From Viscum album (taxonomy: Eukaryota; Streptophyta; Magnoliopsida; Santalales; Viscaceae), in assembly GCA_963277665.1 (NCBI GenBank), contig OY728131.1:1392486688-1392550687 (forward strand): a DNA stretch of 64,000 nucleotides. Reading direction: 5' to 3'. The translations under genes and the position numbers were made by a program. Of the stretch, positions 35,560 to 46,239 are shown in pieces. Under the pieces are notes generated by a model. It was not told the DNA's origin. It saw only the letters and a program-made list of their open reading frames with translations, and ran no database searches. Numbering within the stretch: the first letter of the stretch is position 1; the number at the start of each line of letters is the position of its first letter.

Positions 35560-36937
35560 AGATATTATACTTATTTTGTTAAAAAACTTATTTTATCATT
35601 TTCCTTCTCAAGATTCTTTTTAATTTTGTAGTTTTCATTCTTAAGAAATTTGGAAAATATAGAAACCACTTCATATGAAATTAATGTATTATTATCACTG
35701 GTTGAAGAGGATTCTTCATCTATAGATATAGAATTATTCTTACCAGGATAATTTTCATTTAAATACATGTTAGTCAACGATTCAATAGTGTGTACCTTTT
35801 CCATGAAACATTTATGTTCAATAGGTATTATGGAAAAAATATCAATATTCTTCTGTCTAGATTTTTCATTATCTGAGGATTTATCTGAAGAGTCTCCACC
35901 ACTAGCACTCTAGGAGTCATATTCCTTTAGGACTTTATTTCTTTTTGACTTATAGTACTTTTTATAATTCCTATCAGAATAAATTTCTTTTTTTTTTCTT
36001 TTTTTCATCTTTTGACAATCAATTATAATGTTTCGGGATTTTATTATTCATAACATGTAACTTTATAATATTTCTTAACACGTTTATCCTTGTTAATATT
36101 CTTGTATTGATATTTAAACATTTCAATCAAACTATCTTTTTCATCCTTTGAGTAATATTAGATAATTCATTCTCAGAATTTTTAGAATCATTAGAATCAT
36201 ATTGAATAACAACTTTATTATTTCTAGAAGACTTAACAACATATCTAGTGTTGTATCTTGAATAGAGTTTTTATTAGAAGTAAAAGAAACTCCATCATTA
36301 TTTTTCTTGAATTTCTCAGCATCTCTTTTCAGTCTTCCTTAATACTGTAAAAGACTTCAAAAAATATCATCAATAGTAATATTTTTAATCTTCCTTGATT
36401 CATCAACTACTATCATCTTGGATTCCCATTCATTGGGAATAATATCTATTATCTCTTCCACAAGAATTTCATCTTCCAAACCTTTCTCTCCCATAGATTT
36501 TAAGATTTTTACTATAGTTATGAATCTTTTTTATAACTTTGTATCTAGTTCCCCACAAATAAATTAAAATGCTTGATAGTAAGATCTAAGAGTTATCCTT
36601 CTAGTATCAACAACCTTTTGTGTTAAAAAAGGGTAATTTCAAATTTCTTCTGAGTACTATTTTCTACATAAAAAGATGAAATAGTACTATATATAATTCT
36701 AGTCATACAACACAATAAGTTGTTTATTACTTTATAATTTAGTTGGTATTCCTTTTTTTCTTAACTTGTGAAAGTAGTCACCTCCATATCAGAAATTTTA
36801 TAATCTCTGGTAAGCATGAACTGGTTATCAGATCCAATATTGGTAAAATAATTCTTTATTTTGTAACTCTAGTTTTCAAAATCAGCTACATCAAATGACG
36901 GTGGTCTATTTTGATTGAGATTAAAAAAATCCATCAT
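35560..36937 (-). pseudogene. gag: R7 gag
   Basis: Gag starts ATGATGGATTTT at 36937, about 170 bases after the primer-binding site. The first ~120 residues read well, with only TAG (for W or Q) and TAA stops: NRPPSFDVADFEN, YKIKNYF and NQFMLTRDYKI, followed by NYKVINNLLCCMTR, the form of Copia UBN2-type gag. Near 36060-36000 a decayed knuckle is suggested by CYE and a following HYN. The C-terminal part (35804-35571) is a serine- and glutamate-rich tail ending in SKFLKNENYKIKKN. Gag forms the particle. Broken here by stops and indels. Confidence 0.8.
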
Positions 36938-37109
36938 TTTATCCTATTATATAAAAAAATACAAAACTATTTCCTAACAATTAGTTTAATTTTTATTTAG
37001 AAACAAAAATTTTCTAACAAATATTTCGAAAGAAAAGAAATAAAAAGAATATCAAGATATAGAATTGGAATCCTCATATAATACCAAATGTGTGTATCAG
37101 TATTGCAGA

Positions 37110-37128
37110 GACTTGGATCTAATACCAA
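37110..37128 (-). other. R7 primer-binding site
   Basis: Minus strand TTGGTATTAGATCCAAGTC next to the 5' LTR, close to the plant Copia form TGGTATCAGAGCCAAG. Confidence 0.8.
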
Positions 37129-37129
37129 T

Positions 37130-37378
37130 TTTTGGATTTTAATTTATATGTAGATGGAAAAATACAAGAGGGGGTGAATTCTAGGTTTAAAAACTTTTCT
37201 GTTTTTATCCTTGATGGAATTTAGTTTAAAAGAATTTAAACTATTCCAATTAAAAATACCTCTTAATGTATTTTAGAATTAATCAGATGGGGCATTGGGT
37301 CTGATGGAAAAAATATTGTAATCGGTAAGTTACGATAAATATTTACGAATTAAAATTAATTTTATTCACAGTAACAAA
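37130..37378 (-). repeat. R7 5' LTR, piece 1
   Basis: Aligns with 26504-26752 of the 3' LTR (shared GAGGGGGTGAATT and TTATTCACAGTAA). Interrupted by R8; continues at 43136. Confidence 0.85.
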
Positions 37379-38720
37379 TGTAGGAGCCCGGGACACCCTG
37401 AGAGGGGAGGGGTGAATCAGGGTGACAACTTTTTCTTTGAAATTGACGGATCTTGTTCCCACGTTGGTAGGAAATTTTTAAACCAATATGAAGGATATTA
37501 TCAGCAATGAAACATTCACATGCAAATAGATGACACATCTATTTTTACTTGGTTCACTACTAAGGGCTATGTCCAAGGAGCATACACCGACAGGTTTTCG
37601 GTCATACCAAATTCCACTATTCTTCACTAGATGTGGATTACAAAGGTTCGGGCATAGTCACTCTGTCCCAGGTTCACTGCCTTTACAAAAGTTCAGGGAT
37701 AGCTCACTGCGTCCCTCGGGTCACTCCCGTTGACTCCCTCTGGCTCACTACCTTTGGTGAAGTCCCACTCAGTTTATAGAGGTGAGGGTATCTTCATCAT
37801 TGAAAAATAATGCATCCTCTGTTGTATGTAGATTCTCTGTTGAAGTCCAACTCTCACCATTAGACGAATCTCACTTTGCACTGAGGGTACCGGGAAATCT
37901 CCCCACTTTCGTATAGATTTAAAAAGACGAGCGCACTTCAACAACACCAGGCGCACCTCCCTAAGCCGGTGCACAAGTTTCAAAGATAGCGCGAAAGTTA
38001 TAACTGGAGTGCAATTTCACCTCCATGACTTGTGAGAAGCTCACTTCAACAACTTCAAAATTGCGCGACACACATTCCTTTTCACCCAAACTAGTTTTGG
38101 TGCGCAGTAAACAAATGTCGCGGAACATATACTTGCGCGACACACAACCACTTGCGCGACCACCACACCTGCGCGACGGGAGCACTGAATTTCTCTAAGT
38201 CATGAACTTCATTCCAAATGAAGAGGGTTGGTTCTCTATTTATAGGAAAAATGGAAACCCTACATGGTGGCGCGCAAGCCTTCTTTCGGTGCGCATGTTC
38301 TGAAGCATAACTCCAACCACCCTAGCCTCTATCGCGCAACTCACTTGCATGACCCAACCAATACATGTGCGACCCTATTTCATTTTCCATATTTTGAAGT
38401 TATGATCTACAAAAACATATGGCACGAAACTTTCCAATCCTCCTCAGAACCGGCGCGCAAGTCCTTTCTCAGTGCGCAAGTCACTTGCGTGACACATATA
38501 CGGCGCGCAAGTCTCTTTTATAAAAAGCATTGTTTTCTCATTTTGTCAGTTTTGAGGACCAGAAATTTGGCAAACACTGGAAAATGATTCCACCTTCAAT
38601 ATTGTAATTTTCTTGACCTGTATGAGTACTTTTATGGAACATATTCTGAACTTCCTCTAAGGATTGACAACAAACACAAACCATTCTCAAATTCATGCAT
38701 AGATAACCATGGTTCCAACA
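37379..38720 (-). repeat. R8 3' LTR with GCGCAAGT/ACTTGCGC motif array
   Basis: About 1.34 kb, colinear with 41880-43135. Between about 37928 and 38515 it has some fifteen copies of a short motif in both directions: GCGCGCAAGT, TTGCGCGAC, GGTGCGC. This part is much richer in CpG than the surrounding sequence and lies in U3. Frames such as 38264-38587 or 37961-38185 are translations of it, not genes. Confidence 0.85.
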
Positions 38721-38738
38721 ATCTACCCCTTTGGGTTT
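38721..38738 (-). other. R8 polypurine tract
   Basis: Minus strand AAACCCAAAGGGGTAGAT directly before the LTR start TGTTGGAACC. Confidence 0.8.
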
Positions 38739-39192
38739 GTTGGAAATCAGTAAATAAATTCAATAGATCACTGTCCTTATGCAAACCAAAAATGCAAGAA
38801 TCAACTCAACCAACACTCTAAGTCTACATGAGCAATGCTCGGTGTAGAAAACAAGAGATAAATCTTGAATAGGGTTCCGGTGTTTTGGAATTCTGAATGA
38901 TGCCCAAGAAATTCTCTTACAGTGTCACAGAAGCATTACATGTCCAATGTATTCCTTCTCATCCTTCTCATCCTATCACGGACACTGAATCTCATCGTGT
39001 CACATAAGAATTACATGCCTAAATTTATTCCTTTCTCCCCCATTGACAAAAAACCGAAGACCGGTAATTTTTCATTGTTCAGCTCTAACCACACTCCCCC
39101 TGGAGAGTATCTCCCCCACAAACCTGCATCACATCCATAAACAGATTAAAAACAATTAACATAACTGGGGAGAGGGGATTTTTGTAACCTTT

Positions 39193-41160
39193 TTATGCAC
39201 TGGGAGGTGTCCGAACACTGATGTTCAACCGATGCTTCTCAAACACCGCCCCTGACAGTGGCTTGGTCAGGATATCAGCCACTTTCTCATCAGTTCCCAC
39301 ATGGTCCATTCTAATCACTCCTTTCTCAACTTTTTATTTGATAAAGTGATACCTGATTTCAATATGTTTTGTATGAGAATGCTGAATAGGATTATTCGTA
39401 AGATCAATTGCGCTCTTGTTATCATAGTAAATCACCATTGGTTTCTTCACCTTATCCCCAATATCTGTTAATTGTTTCTTTATCCATAGCAGTTGAGTGC
39501 AAGCCTTTGTGGAAGAGATATACTCAGCTTCAGAAGTACTAAGAGAAGTAATTTCTTGTTTCTTGCTCAACTAGCCAACACATTTATTCCTAATATATAA
39601 TGCACCACCACTAGTGGACTTTTTTTCCACAACATCACCAGCCCAGTCAGCATCAGAAAATTCTGATAATTTGTTGTCCCTTCCTGTAGCAAATTATAAG
39701 CCACAATTATGAGTACCATGAATATACCTCATGATTCTTTTTACTGTTTTCATATGTTCCTCCTTTGGATTACACTAAAATCAGGCCACTAGACATGTTG
39801 CAAATACAATATCTAGTCGTGTCACTATCAGGTGCAGTAGGCTCCCAATTATCCTCCTGTACATAGTGGGGTCTACAGATGCCCCATCCTCATGCTTTCC
39901 AAATTTGGTTCCAACTGCAATTGGAGTTGATATTCGTTTGGAGTCTTGCATATTAAACTTCTTCAGCAGCTCTCTTGCATACTTTTCATGAGAAATGAAA
40001 GTGTAATCCTTCTTTTGAATCACCTGCAGCCCCAGGAAATATGTGAGCTCCCCAATCATAGACATTTCAAATTCTGAATTCATGTGATTGGAAAATTCAT
40101 CCACTGATTTCTCCCTGCTGCCACCAAATATGATATCATCAACATAGACTAGAACCATGAATTGATATTTTGGAGAATTATTCACATATATATTGTGATC
40201 TACTCCTCCTCTTTTGAATTCCAACTTCTTTAGATAAGAGTCCAGCCGGGAATACCATGCTCATGGTGCCTGCTTCAAACCATATAGAGCTTTCTTTAGT
40301 TTGCAGACCGTTGCTTCATCAGTACCAAGAACAAATCCCAATGGTTGTTCGATGTAGACTTATTATTTGAGAACACCATTCAAGAATGCTATCTTGACAT
40401 CCATTTGATATACTTTATATCCTCTTTGGAGTTCCATGGAAAGGAAAATCCTGATTGACTCTACTCTAGTCACTGGAGCAAAGGTTTCATCAACATCAAT
40501 GCCTTCAATCTGGGAATATCCCTTACATACCAGTTGAGCATTGTTTCTGATAAAACTTCCATGCTCATCAAACTTGTTCTTGAAAATCCATTTTGTACCA
40601 ATCACATTGTGAACTTCGGGTCTCTGGACAAGATCACATGTCTTATTCTTGTCAATCTAGTCTAACTCTTTATTCATGGATTTCACCCAATATTCATCCT
40701 TTGTTGCTTCTTTGAATGAGGATGGCTCAACAACTAACAAAAATGAATATTGTGTATTATTTCTCATCCTTCTTTTTTGATTGGGTGCACTCCTGTCCCC
40801 AATTATGATAGATAGATCAATATCAGCTCTATGATTTCTCCTATGTGGTTCAGTTGCATTCTCTCCAGCCATAGTTTCTTCTTCAAATTCTTCTTCTGAG
40901 TCAACATGATGATGTGACTGCTGAGTGTTTTGTACAGCTTCTTCCATTTATGTATTTGTATTTTCTCCACGTTCACTTTCTTACTCACTTTCTATCACAT
41001 CGACATATGACATCCTTGAATCATTTGTGGTTTTCTCTTCAATTATCTTAACATCACTACTTTCCACAATCCTTCCTAATACTTTGTTGAAACACTTGTA
41101 AGCTTTTTTGTTCATTGAGTATCCAAGGAAAATTCATTCCTCTGCATGGTCACCATACTT
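39193..41160 (-). pseudogene. pol: R8 pol: integrase tail, reverse transcriptase, RNase H
   Basis: The frame enters in the C-terminal part of integrase: IFLGYSMNKKAYKCFNK (about 41130-41075). The linker to RT (40947-40657) ends with WVKSMNKELD. RT is in two open pieces: 40605-40363 (GTKWIFKNKFDEHG, KGYSQIEGIDVDETFAPV, VYQMDVKIAFLNG) and 40224-39781 (LVYVDDIIFGG, with the catalytic YVDD intact, and YFLGLQVIQKKDY). RNase H 39570-39334 keeps SLSTSEAEY and YYDNKSAIDL. Pol ends KVADILTKPLSGA with TAA at 39193. The protease, the pre-integrase region and the integrase catalytic core are missing. Few stops compared with R7, so younger decay. Confidence 0.88.
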
Positions 41161-41164
41161 CCCT

Positions 41165-41795
41165 CGATTTCCAGTTTGTACATGGATTTGAATGCCATTT
41201 TCTTGCTTACACAAGTCGTAGCATCTTCGGGTTTGACTCTCATCTCATATGCTACTAGACTACTTAACAGATCATCTAGAGATAGCTTAGAAAGATCTGT
41301 TTCTTCAACGCCTGACACCTTTGCATTGTACATATGAGGAATTCTTATCAAGATTTTCTTAATGATATCAATGTCTTTTATTTCCTCTCCAATACCTCGA
41401 ATTTCTCCTACAACTTCAGTAATTCGATTGAATAATGAATCTGCATTCTCATTAGGATGCATCTTTAGATCGTCAAACCTATTTTGTAAGACTTAAAGTT
41501 TTTCCTCCTTCACTTTGTTGTCTCCATCAAAAATGTTTTCAAGTTTATCCCACATAGAGTTTGTTGAGGTGAAACACATCACCTTTAGGTAGATCTGATC
41601 TGAAAGATCCATAGTGATAGCATTTTAAGCTTTAGCATCTACAGAAAAAACATTCCTATCTCTATTAGTCATAGAAAGTCCTGTTGGATTGGTAACTTGT
41701 ATTCCTTGCAATGTAGCAAAGAGGACTTCCATTCCGAGGGATCTTAAATGAGATTTAATTCTATTCTTCCAAATCTAAAAATTACTTCCATAGAA
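41165..41795 (-). pseudogene. gag: R8 gag (Copia UBN2 type), truncated
   Basis: Reading on the minus strand: GVPLFYGSNF, WKNRIKSHLRSLG, then IYLKVMCFTSTNSMWDKLE, NIFDGDNKVKEEKL and an open 116-residue frame (41462-41112) with HPNENADSLFNRITEVV and LLSSLVAYEMRVKPED. This is the standard Copia gag core. The zinc knuckle is absent: after KKMAFKSMYKLE the sequence passes, at about 41165-41190, into the end of integrase. The start codon was not identified. An internal deletion of protease and most of integrase explains the joint. Confidence 0.82.
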
Positions 41796-41879
41796 GAGAG
41801 GTACTCCCCTAGTATTGACTGAATTTTCTATGATGACAAAGGACAGATCTAACACCAGTAACCTCCCTTTAATACCACT

Positions 41880-43135
41880 TATAAGACCCCGGGACACCCT
41901 GAGAGAGGAGGGGTGAATCAAGGTGACAACATTTTCTTTGAAACTAATGGATCTTGTTCCCACATTGGTAGAAACTCGTTAAACCTATATGATGGATATG
42001 ATCAGCAATGAAACATTCACATACCAATAGATGACACAGCAATTTTTACTTGGTTCACCACTAAGGGCTACGTCTAAGGAGCATACGCCGATAGGTTCTC
42101 AGTCATACAAAATTCCAATATTCTTCTCTAGATGTGGATTACAAAGGTTCGGGCATAGTCACTCAGTCCTCGGCTCACTGCCTTTATAAAAGTTCATGGA
42201 TAGCTCACTGCGTCCCTCAGGTCACTCCCGTTAACTCCCCCTGGCTCACTACCTTCGGTGAAGTCCCACTCAGTTTATAGACATGAAGGTCTCTTCATAA
42301 TTTCAAAAGAATACATCCTCTATTTTATGTAGATGCTCGGTTGAAGTCCAACTCTCACCAGTAGATGAATATCAATTTTCACTGAGGGTATTGGGTAATC
42401 TCCCAGCTTTCGTGCAGCTTTAAAAAGACGAGCGCACTTCAACAACACCAGTCGCGCTTCCCTAAGTCAGCTCGCAAGTTTCAAAGATGGCGCACAAGTT
42501 ATAACTGGCGTGCAAGTCCACCACCATGACTTGTGTGACCCTCACTTCAACAACTTCAAACTTGTGCGACACACATTCCTTTTCACCCAAACCGGTTTTG
42601 GCGTGCAGCAAACAAATGTCACGCATCTTATACTTGTGCGACCCACAACCACTTGGGCGACCACCACACATACACGACGGGAGCACTTAATTTATCTAAG
42701 TCTCGAACTTCATTCCAAATGTAGAGGGATGTTCCTCCATTTATATGAAAAATGGACACCCTGTGCGGTGGCGCGCAAGTCTCCTTTAGGCGCGCAAGTT
42801 CTGACACGCAACTCCAACCGCCCTAGCCTCAGTCACGCAACTCACTTGCACGACCCAACAAATACCGGAGTGCAAGTCCTTTCTCGGTGCGCAAGTCACT
42901 TGCACGACACATATACGGCAAGAAAGTATCTTTTCCAAAAAGCATTGTTTTATCCTTTTGTCAGTTTTGAGGTCCAGAAATTTGGAAAACACTGGAAAAC
43001 GATGCCACATTCAATACTGTTATCTGCTTGACCTATATGAGTAATTTTCTAGAGCACATTCTAAACATCCTCTGAGGATTGACAAAAAACACAAACCATT
43101 CTCCAATTCATGCATAGATAACCATGGTTCCAAAA
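41880..43135 (-). repeat. R8 5' LTR
   Basis: Matches 37379-38720 throughout, with the same motif array at about 42428-42925 (GCGCGCAAGT, GGCGTGCAAGT, ACTTGCACGAC). The first base of the terminal TG is changed (TATAAGACC). The frames at 42462-43031 lie in the motif array and are not genes. Confidence 0.85.
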
Positions 43136-44423
43136 AAATTATTTAATCATAGTAATAATAATATGTATTTTAATCACAATGAGTATGGTAAACAGAGTAA
43201 AACAACTAATTATTCTACCATAAAGTATATAAAAACATATTGAGTAAATGAATTGATTGTAATCACAGAAAGTGTAATTAAAAATATCGTAATCACAAAT
43301 TATATAATAGAAAAATGAATATATAATACAATTCACTTTATATTACAATGCAGTGAAAATGTAAAACAAGTAAATGAATACAATTCTTTTGACCTAAAGA
43401 GAAGGGTATCCAATAATCTTGGATAGAGATCCCTTGATTTACACTTTCAAGAAATTTATCTTCCCTATACTAGGGTAATCCCTTGATATAATGATCGGCT
43501 TCTACCTTGCTATCCCTGTAAGCCCTTGATCAAGAAGGTGATCGGAACCTCTCTCTTCCTAGCCTTAGAAGCACTTGACGCACAAAATATTGGCACAACT
43601 ATCTTCCTATCCATGGAAGCCCTCAATCGTAATCACAATGATAATAATTTCACGAAGAAAAACAAAAACTCTTTAGAGTCACAAGTAAATGGAATAAGTA
43701 GTTCAAAATATGTAAACCTCATGGTTTTCACACATAGCATCAATTTTGTAGAGCGCTCGCAGAGTGTCAAAATTTAGAAGCATCAAAACCAACCTGAACT
43801 CGTTCAAATGAACTGGTATTTTTAGTAATTTTCTCCAATGGACTTCTTGATATCAAAATTTTGTATTTTATCTTGAATTATCATAGGTAATTGGACACTT
43901 GGGACTCAAATAATAATCTTATAACTAAAATAAAAACATCATATTAATTTTATATTGAAACATAATAAGCAAAATCATTTTGATTTAAATGTTTTCCTTT
44001 TATTACAATACTATTTTTTGTATATAGAAAACTAACTGAAAAGGTTTATGATGATTTTAGTTATGGGAGTCGGTGTGATTTTTATCATTATAAAAATTAT
44101 TATCTGTGTATAATACTAGATAGTGTGTATGATAAAATCATATTTTTTGTGTGCAATATAAATCGTATCCAAGATCATTACGATAATCATGGAATGAATC
44201 ATTTCTGAAAAACTCATGAGTACGATTATTATCGTATGCATTTGAAAATATTGTATTAATAAAATATGAAAGAAGTATTAATATAAATATGGTAAAATGA
44301 TATTTGATTATATTCTTAAACTTATTGAATATAAAGGTGGTAGTAATTAGGTATTTAAGAAAGAATTTGTGATTTCCAAAATAATAGAAATAGAGAGGTC
44401 AAAATAATATTGTTGACTAAACA
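43136..44423 (-). repeat. R7 5' LTR, piece 2
   Basis: Continues the R7 LTR after R8 and aligns with about 26755-28042; both have a block ending GTAAATGAATTGATT. It ends CTAAACA, followed by the target duplication ATGAT. Confidence 0.85.
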
Positions 44424-44428
44424 ATGAT

Positions 44429-45492
44429 TTAAATGTCCAAAGTTGTAGAGGGAACTTTGAATTTTTTAAGGTTTAATCCATTCCTCCATGTTATTATTTT
44501 TTATATTATTTTACATATTTATTTATATGTATTTAAAAGGACTATAAAAGAAATTTTATGTCAGTTTTCATGTTTTTCTTCCATTACATTCATTCATGAT
44601 TTAAAAGAAACTGAAACCCCTAGTTTCCTTTTGGGTATTCTTCTATTGAAAATGGTTTTTGAAAATGGATTGGTTATTTCAATATGTTAAAATGTATTCT
44701 TGTAATTTCAAATGAAATTTTATGAGTGAAATGTGGAAAATTTCATTCTTTTAGGTTTTATGACTATATAATGGTACTTGTACATTTTATGGGTGGTTCT
44801 ATAATAAACAAATGACGTGTGGTTCTATGACACACCAATGATAGGCAGGTCTATGAAATAACTCCAACGCATTGGTTATTTAAATCTTCCATATGAATCT
44901 TTCACTTATAAGAGTGACATGTATGGAAGTCGAACGCATGGTTTTTTCATTTATAAGAGTGAAAATTATAATTATTTCTCAAGATACCAATATTTTAATC
45001 TATTATTTCTATGGGTTTTATGGTAATATTGTGATTAAAAAATTGTATTAAATAATATTATTTTGAATGGACAATATTTACTAATTATTAAGGGTGAAAC
45101 TTATTACTTTATGATAATTTTTTTCATGGGATTAATGTTTATCAATGGTCTAACAGTTTTCGTCTTTTATATCCCTTACTGAGCTTTTTATGCTCATCCC
45201 ATGCTTTTTAATTTTTTCACAAGACTTAAGGATGAGTAAGGGATTAGAAGATATCATGTTGAATTTCATGAAGAGTTTTCATAAAATAGATCATGTTTTA
45301 TTTTAAAAGTTTTATATTTTGGAAAAAATAGATACTTTTCAAAAGTGTCCACTTATTATTTTATTGTTTTCTTATGTAGAAGTTATGGACTAATTCTCTA
45401 AAAAACTAAACATGAAAATGTCCTCAATGTGATAGAAGGTAAAATTATTTACATAACATGAGATTATGTTATGTTTTGAGGAAATATCCTCA
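44429..45492 (+). repeat. R2 5' LTR, piece 4
   Basis: Aligns with about 51720-52772 of the 3' LTR (shared TAATGGTACTTGTACATTT and ATATCCCTT.CTGA blocks). It ends AAATATCCTCA just before the primer-binding site. Confidence 0.82.
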
Positions 45493-45496
45493 ATAT

Positions 45497-45508
45497 TGGT
45501 ATCAATTT
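45497..45508 (+). other. R2 primer-binding site
   Basis: TGGTATCAATTT directly after the 5' LTR, the initiator tRNA-Met type with mutations after TGGTATCA. Confidence 0.75.
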
Positions 45509-45744
45509 AAATGGTTATATAAATTTATATTTTTGGTTAATATTAGAATAATTTCTTTGAAATATTTCACTTGTTCATTAATGTCAATTGATATAGAATT
45601 TGAAGATTACCATGTTTCTTAATCTAAATTATTCTTGTTCATAATGTATTTCTTAGAGGAAATAAGGATGTTGTAGTGGGAAGACACCAATAAGAAAACA
45701 TAATTTTTAAAAAGTAATCTAATATCATTGGAATTGGAACTAGG

Positions 45745-46200
45745 TTGTTTATTATAGTGATAGATCAGTTGACTCAGGCAATAAATGGTGGTGTTGCCCA
45801 TGTAAGAGAGAAACAAGAACATCAATATAGGAACATGAAGATAGTGGAACATTTTATTAAAAAATATCCATCATCATTAAGAGGATCATCTGACCCTATG
45901 ATAGATGAAGCATGGATTAAATCCCCAGAAAAGATATTCAATGTCATGGGTTTTTCAGATCACCAAATAGTAACTCTCGCAATTTATCATTTTTAAGGTA
46001 AAGCTAACCAATGTTGTTTAATGGTTAAGAATATCATAGAAATGGGATATATGTTTTCCTTATAGTGGTATGAATTTAAGTACATTTTCCTTGATAAATA
46101 TTTTCCTACGGTTGTTCAACTTTGGATGTAAAAACAATTTTTAGAATTGAGACAAAAAGAGTAATATTTGGTGGCCTCAAAAGAAGAAAATTTCACTTGA
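45745..46200 (+). pseudogene. gag: R2 gag, truncated
   Basis: An open frame of 83 residues (45745-45996) reads IEHFIKKYP-like text, then GSSDPMIDEAWIKSPEKIF and FSDHQIVTLAIYHF, matching the start of the Gypsy Retrotrans_gag domain. After one stop the frame goes on with KYFPTVVQLWM and LELRQKE, the middle of the same domain. Then it runs straight into pol sequence at about 46240. The rest of gag, the zinc knuckle and the protease are missing, so about 1 kb is deleted relative to a complete element (inferred from the usual layout). Confidence 0.75.
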
Positions 46201-46239
46201 ATAGTGAGGTATGTCCCAAATTTTATATGATATATTTTC

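Larger units (their letters stand above)
37379..43135 (-). mobile_element. R8: Copia retrotransposon with deleted integrase, nested in R7
   Basis: LTRs are 37379-38720 and 41880-43135, with TGTAGGAGCC and GGTTCCAACA ends on the plus strand. Minus orientation: primer-binding site TGGTATTAAAGGGAGG next to the right LTR and purine tract CCAAAGGGGTAGAT next to the left. The interior is only about 3.2 kb: gag joined to the last part of integrase, RT and RNase H. The junction with R7 (ACAAA at 37374-37378, A-rich at 43134-43138) suggests a 5-base duplication with one change. Confidence 0.9.
26504..44423 (-). mobile_element. R7: Copia retrotransposon with an extra ORF after pol
   Basis: The LTRs are 26504-28042 and 37130-44423 (the latter split by R8), with TGTTGGA and CCAATA/CTAAACA ends. 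ATGAT is duplicated at 26499-26503 and 44424-44428. The minus orientation follows from the primer-binding site (TGGTATTAGATCCAAGTC) next to the right LTR and the coding strand. Order on the minus strand: gag (36937-35560), pol (35010-31850), a minisatellite (31720-31490) and a long third reading frame (31026-28595). Integrase before RT shows Copia. The size (about 12 kb without R8) and a long sense region after pol recall Sirevirus-type elements (inference). Confidence 0.9.

Noticed and set aside
42510..43031. 173-codon plus-strand frame in R8
   Set aside because: It is antisense to R8 and lies entirely in the LTR motif array; the matching region of the other LTR breaks the frame.
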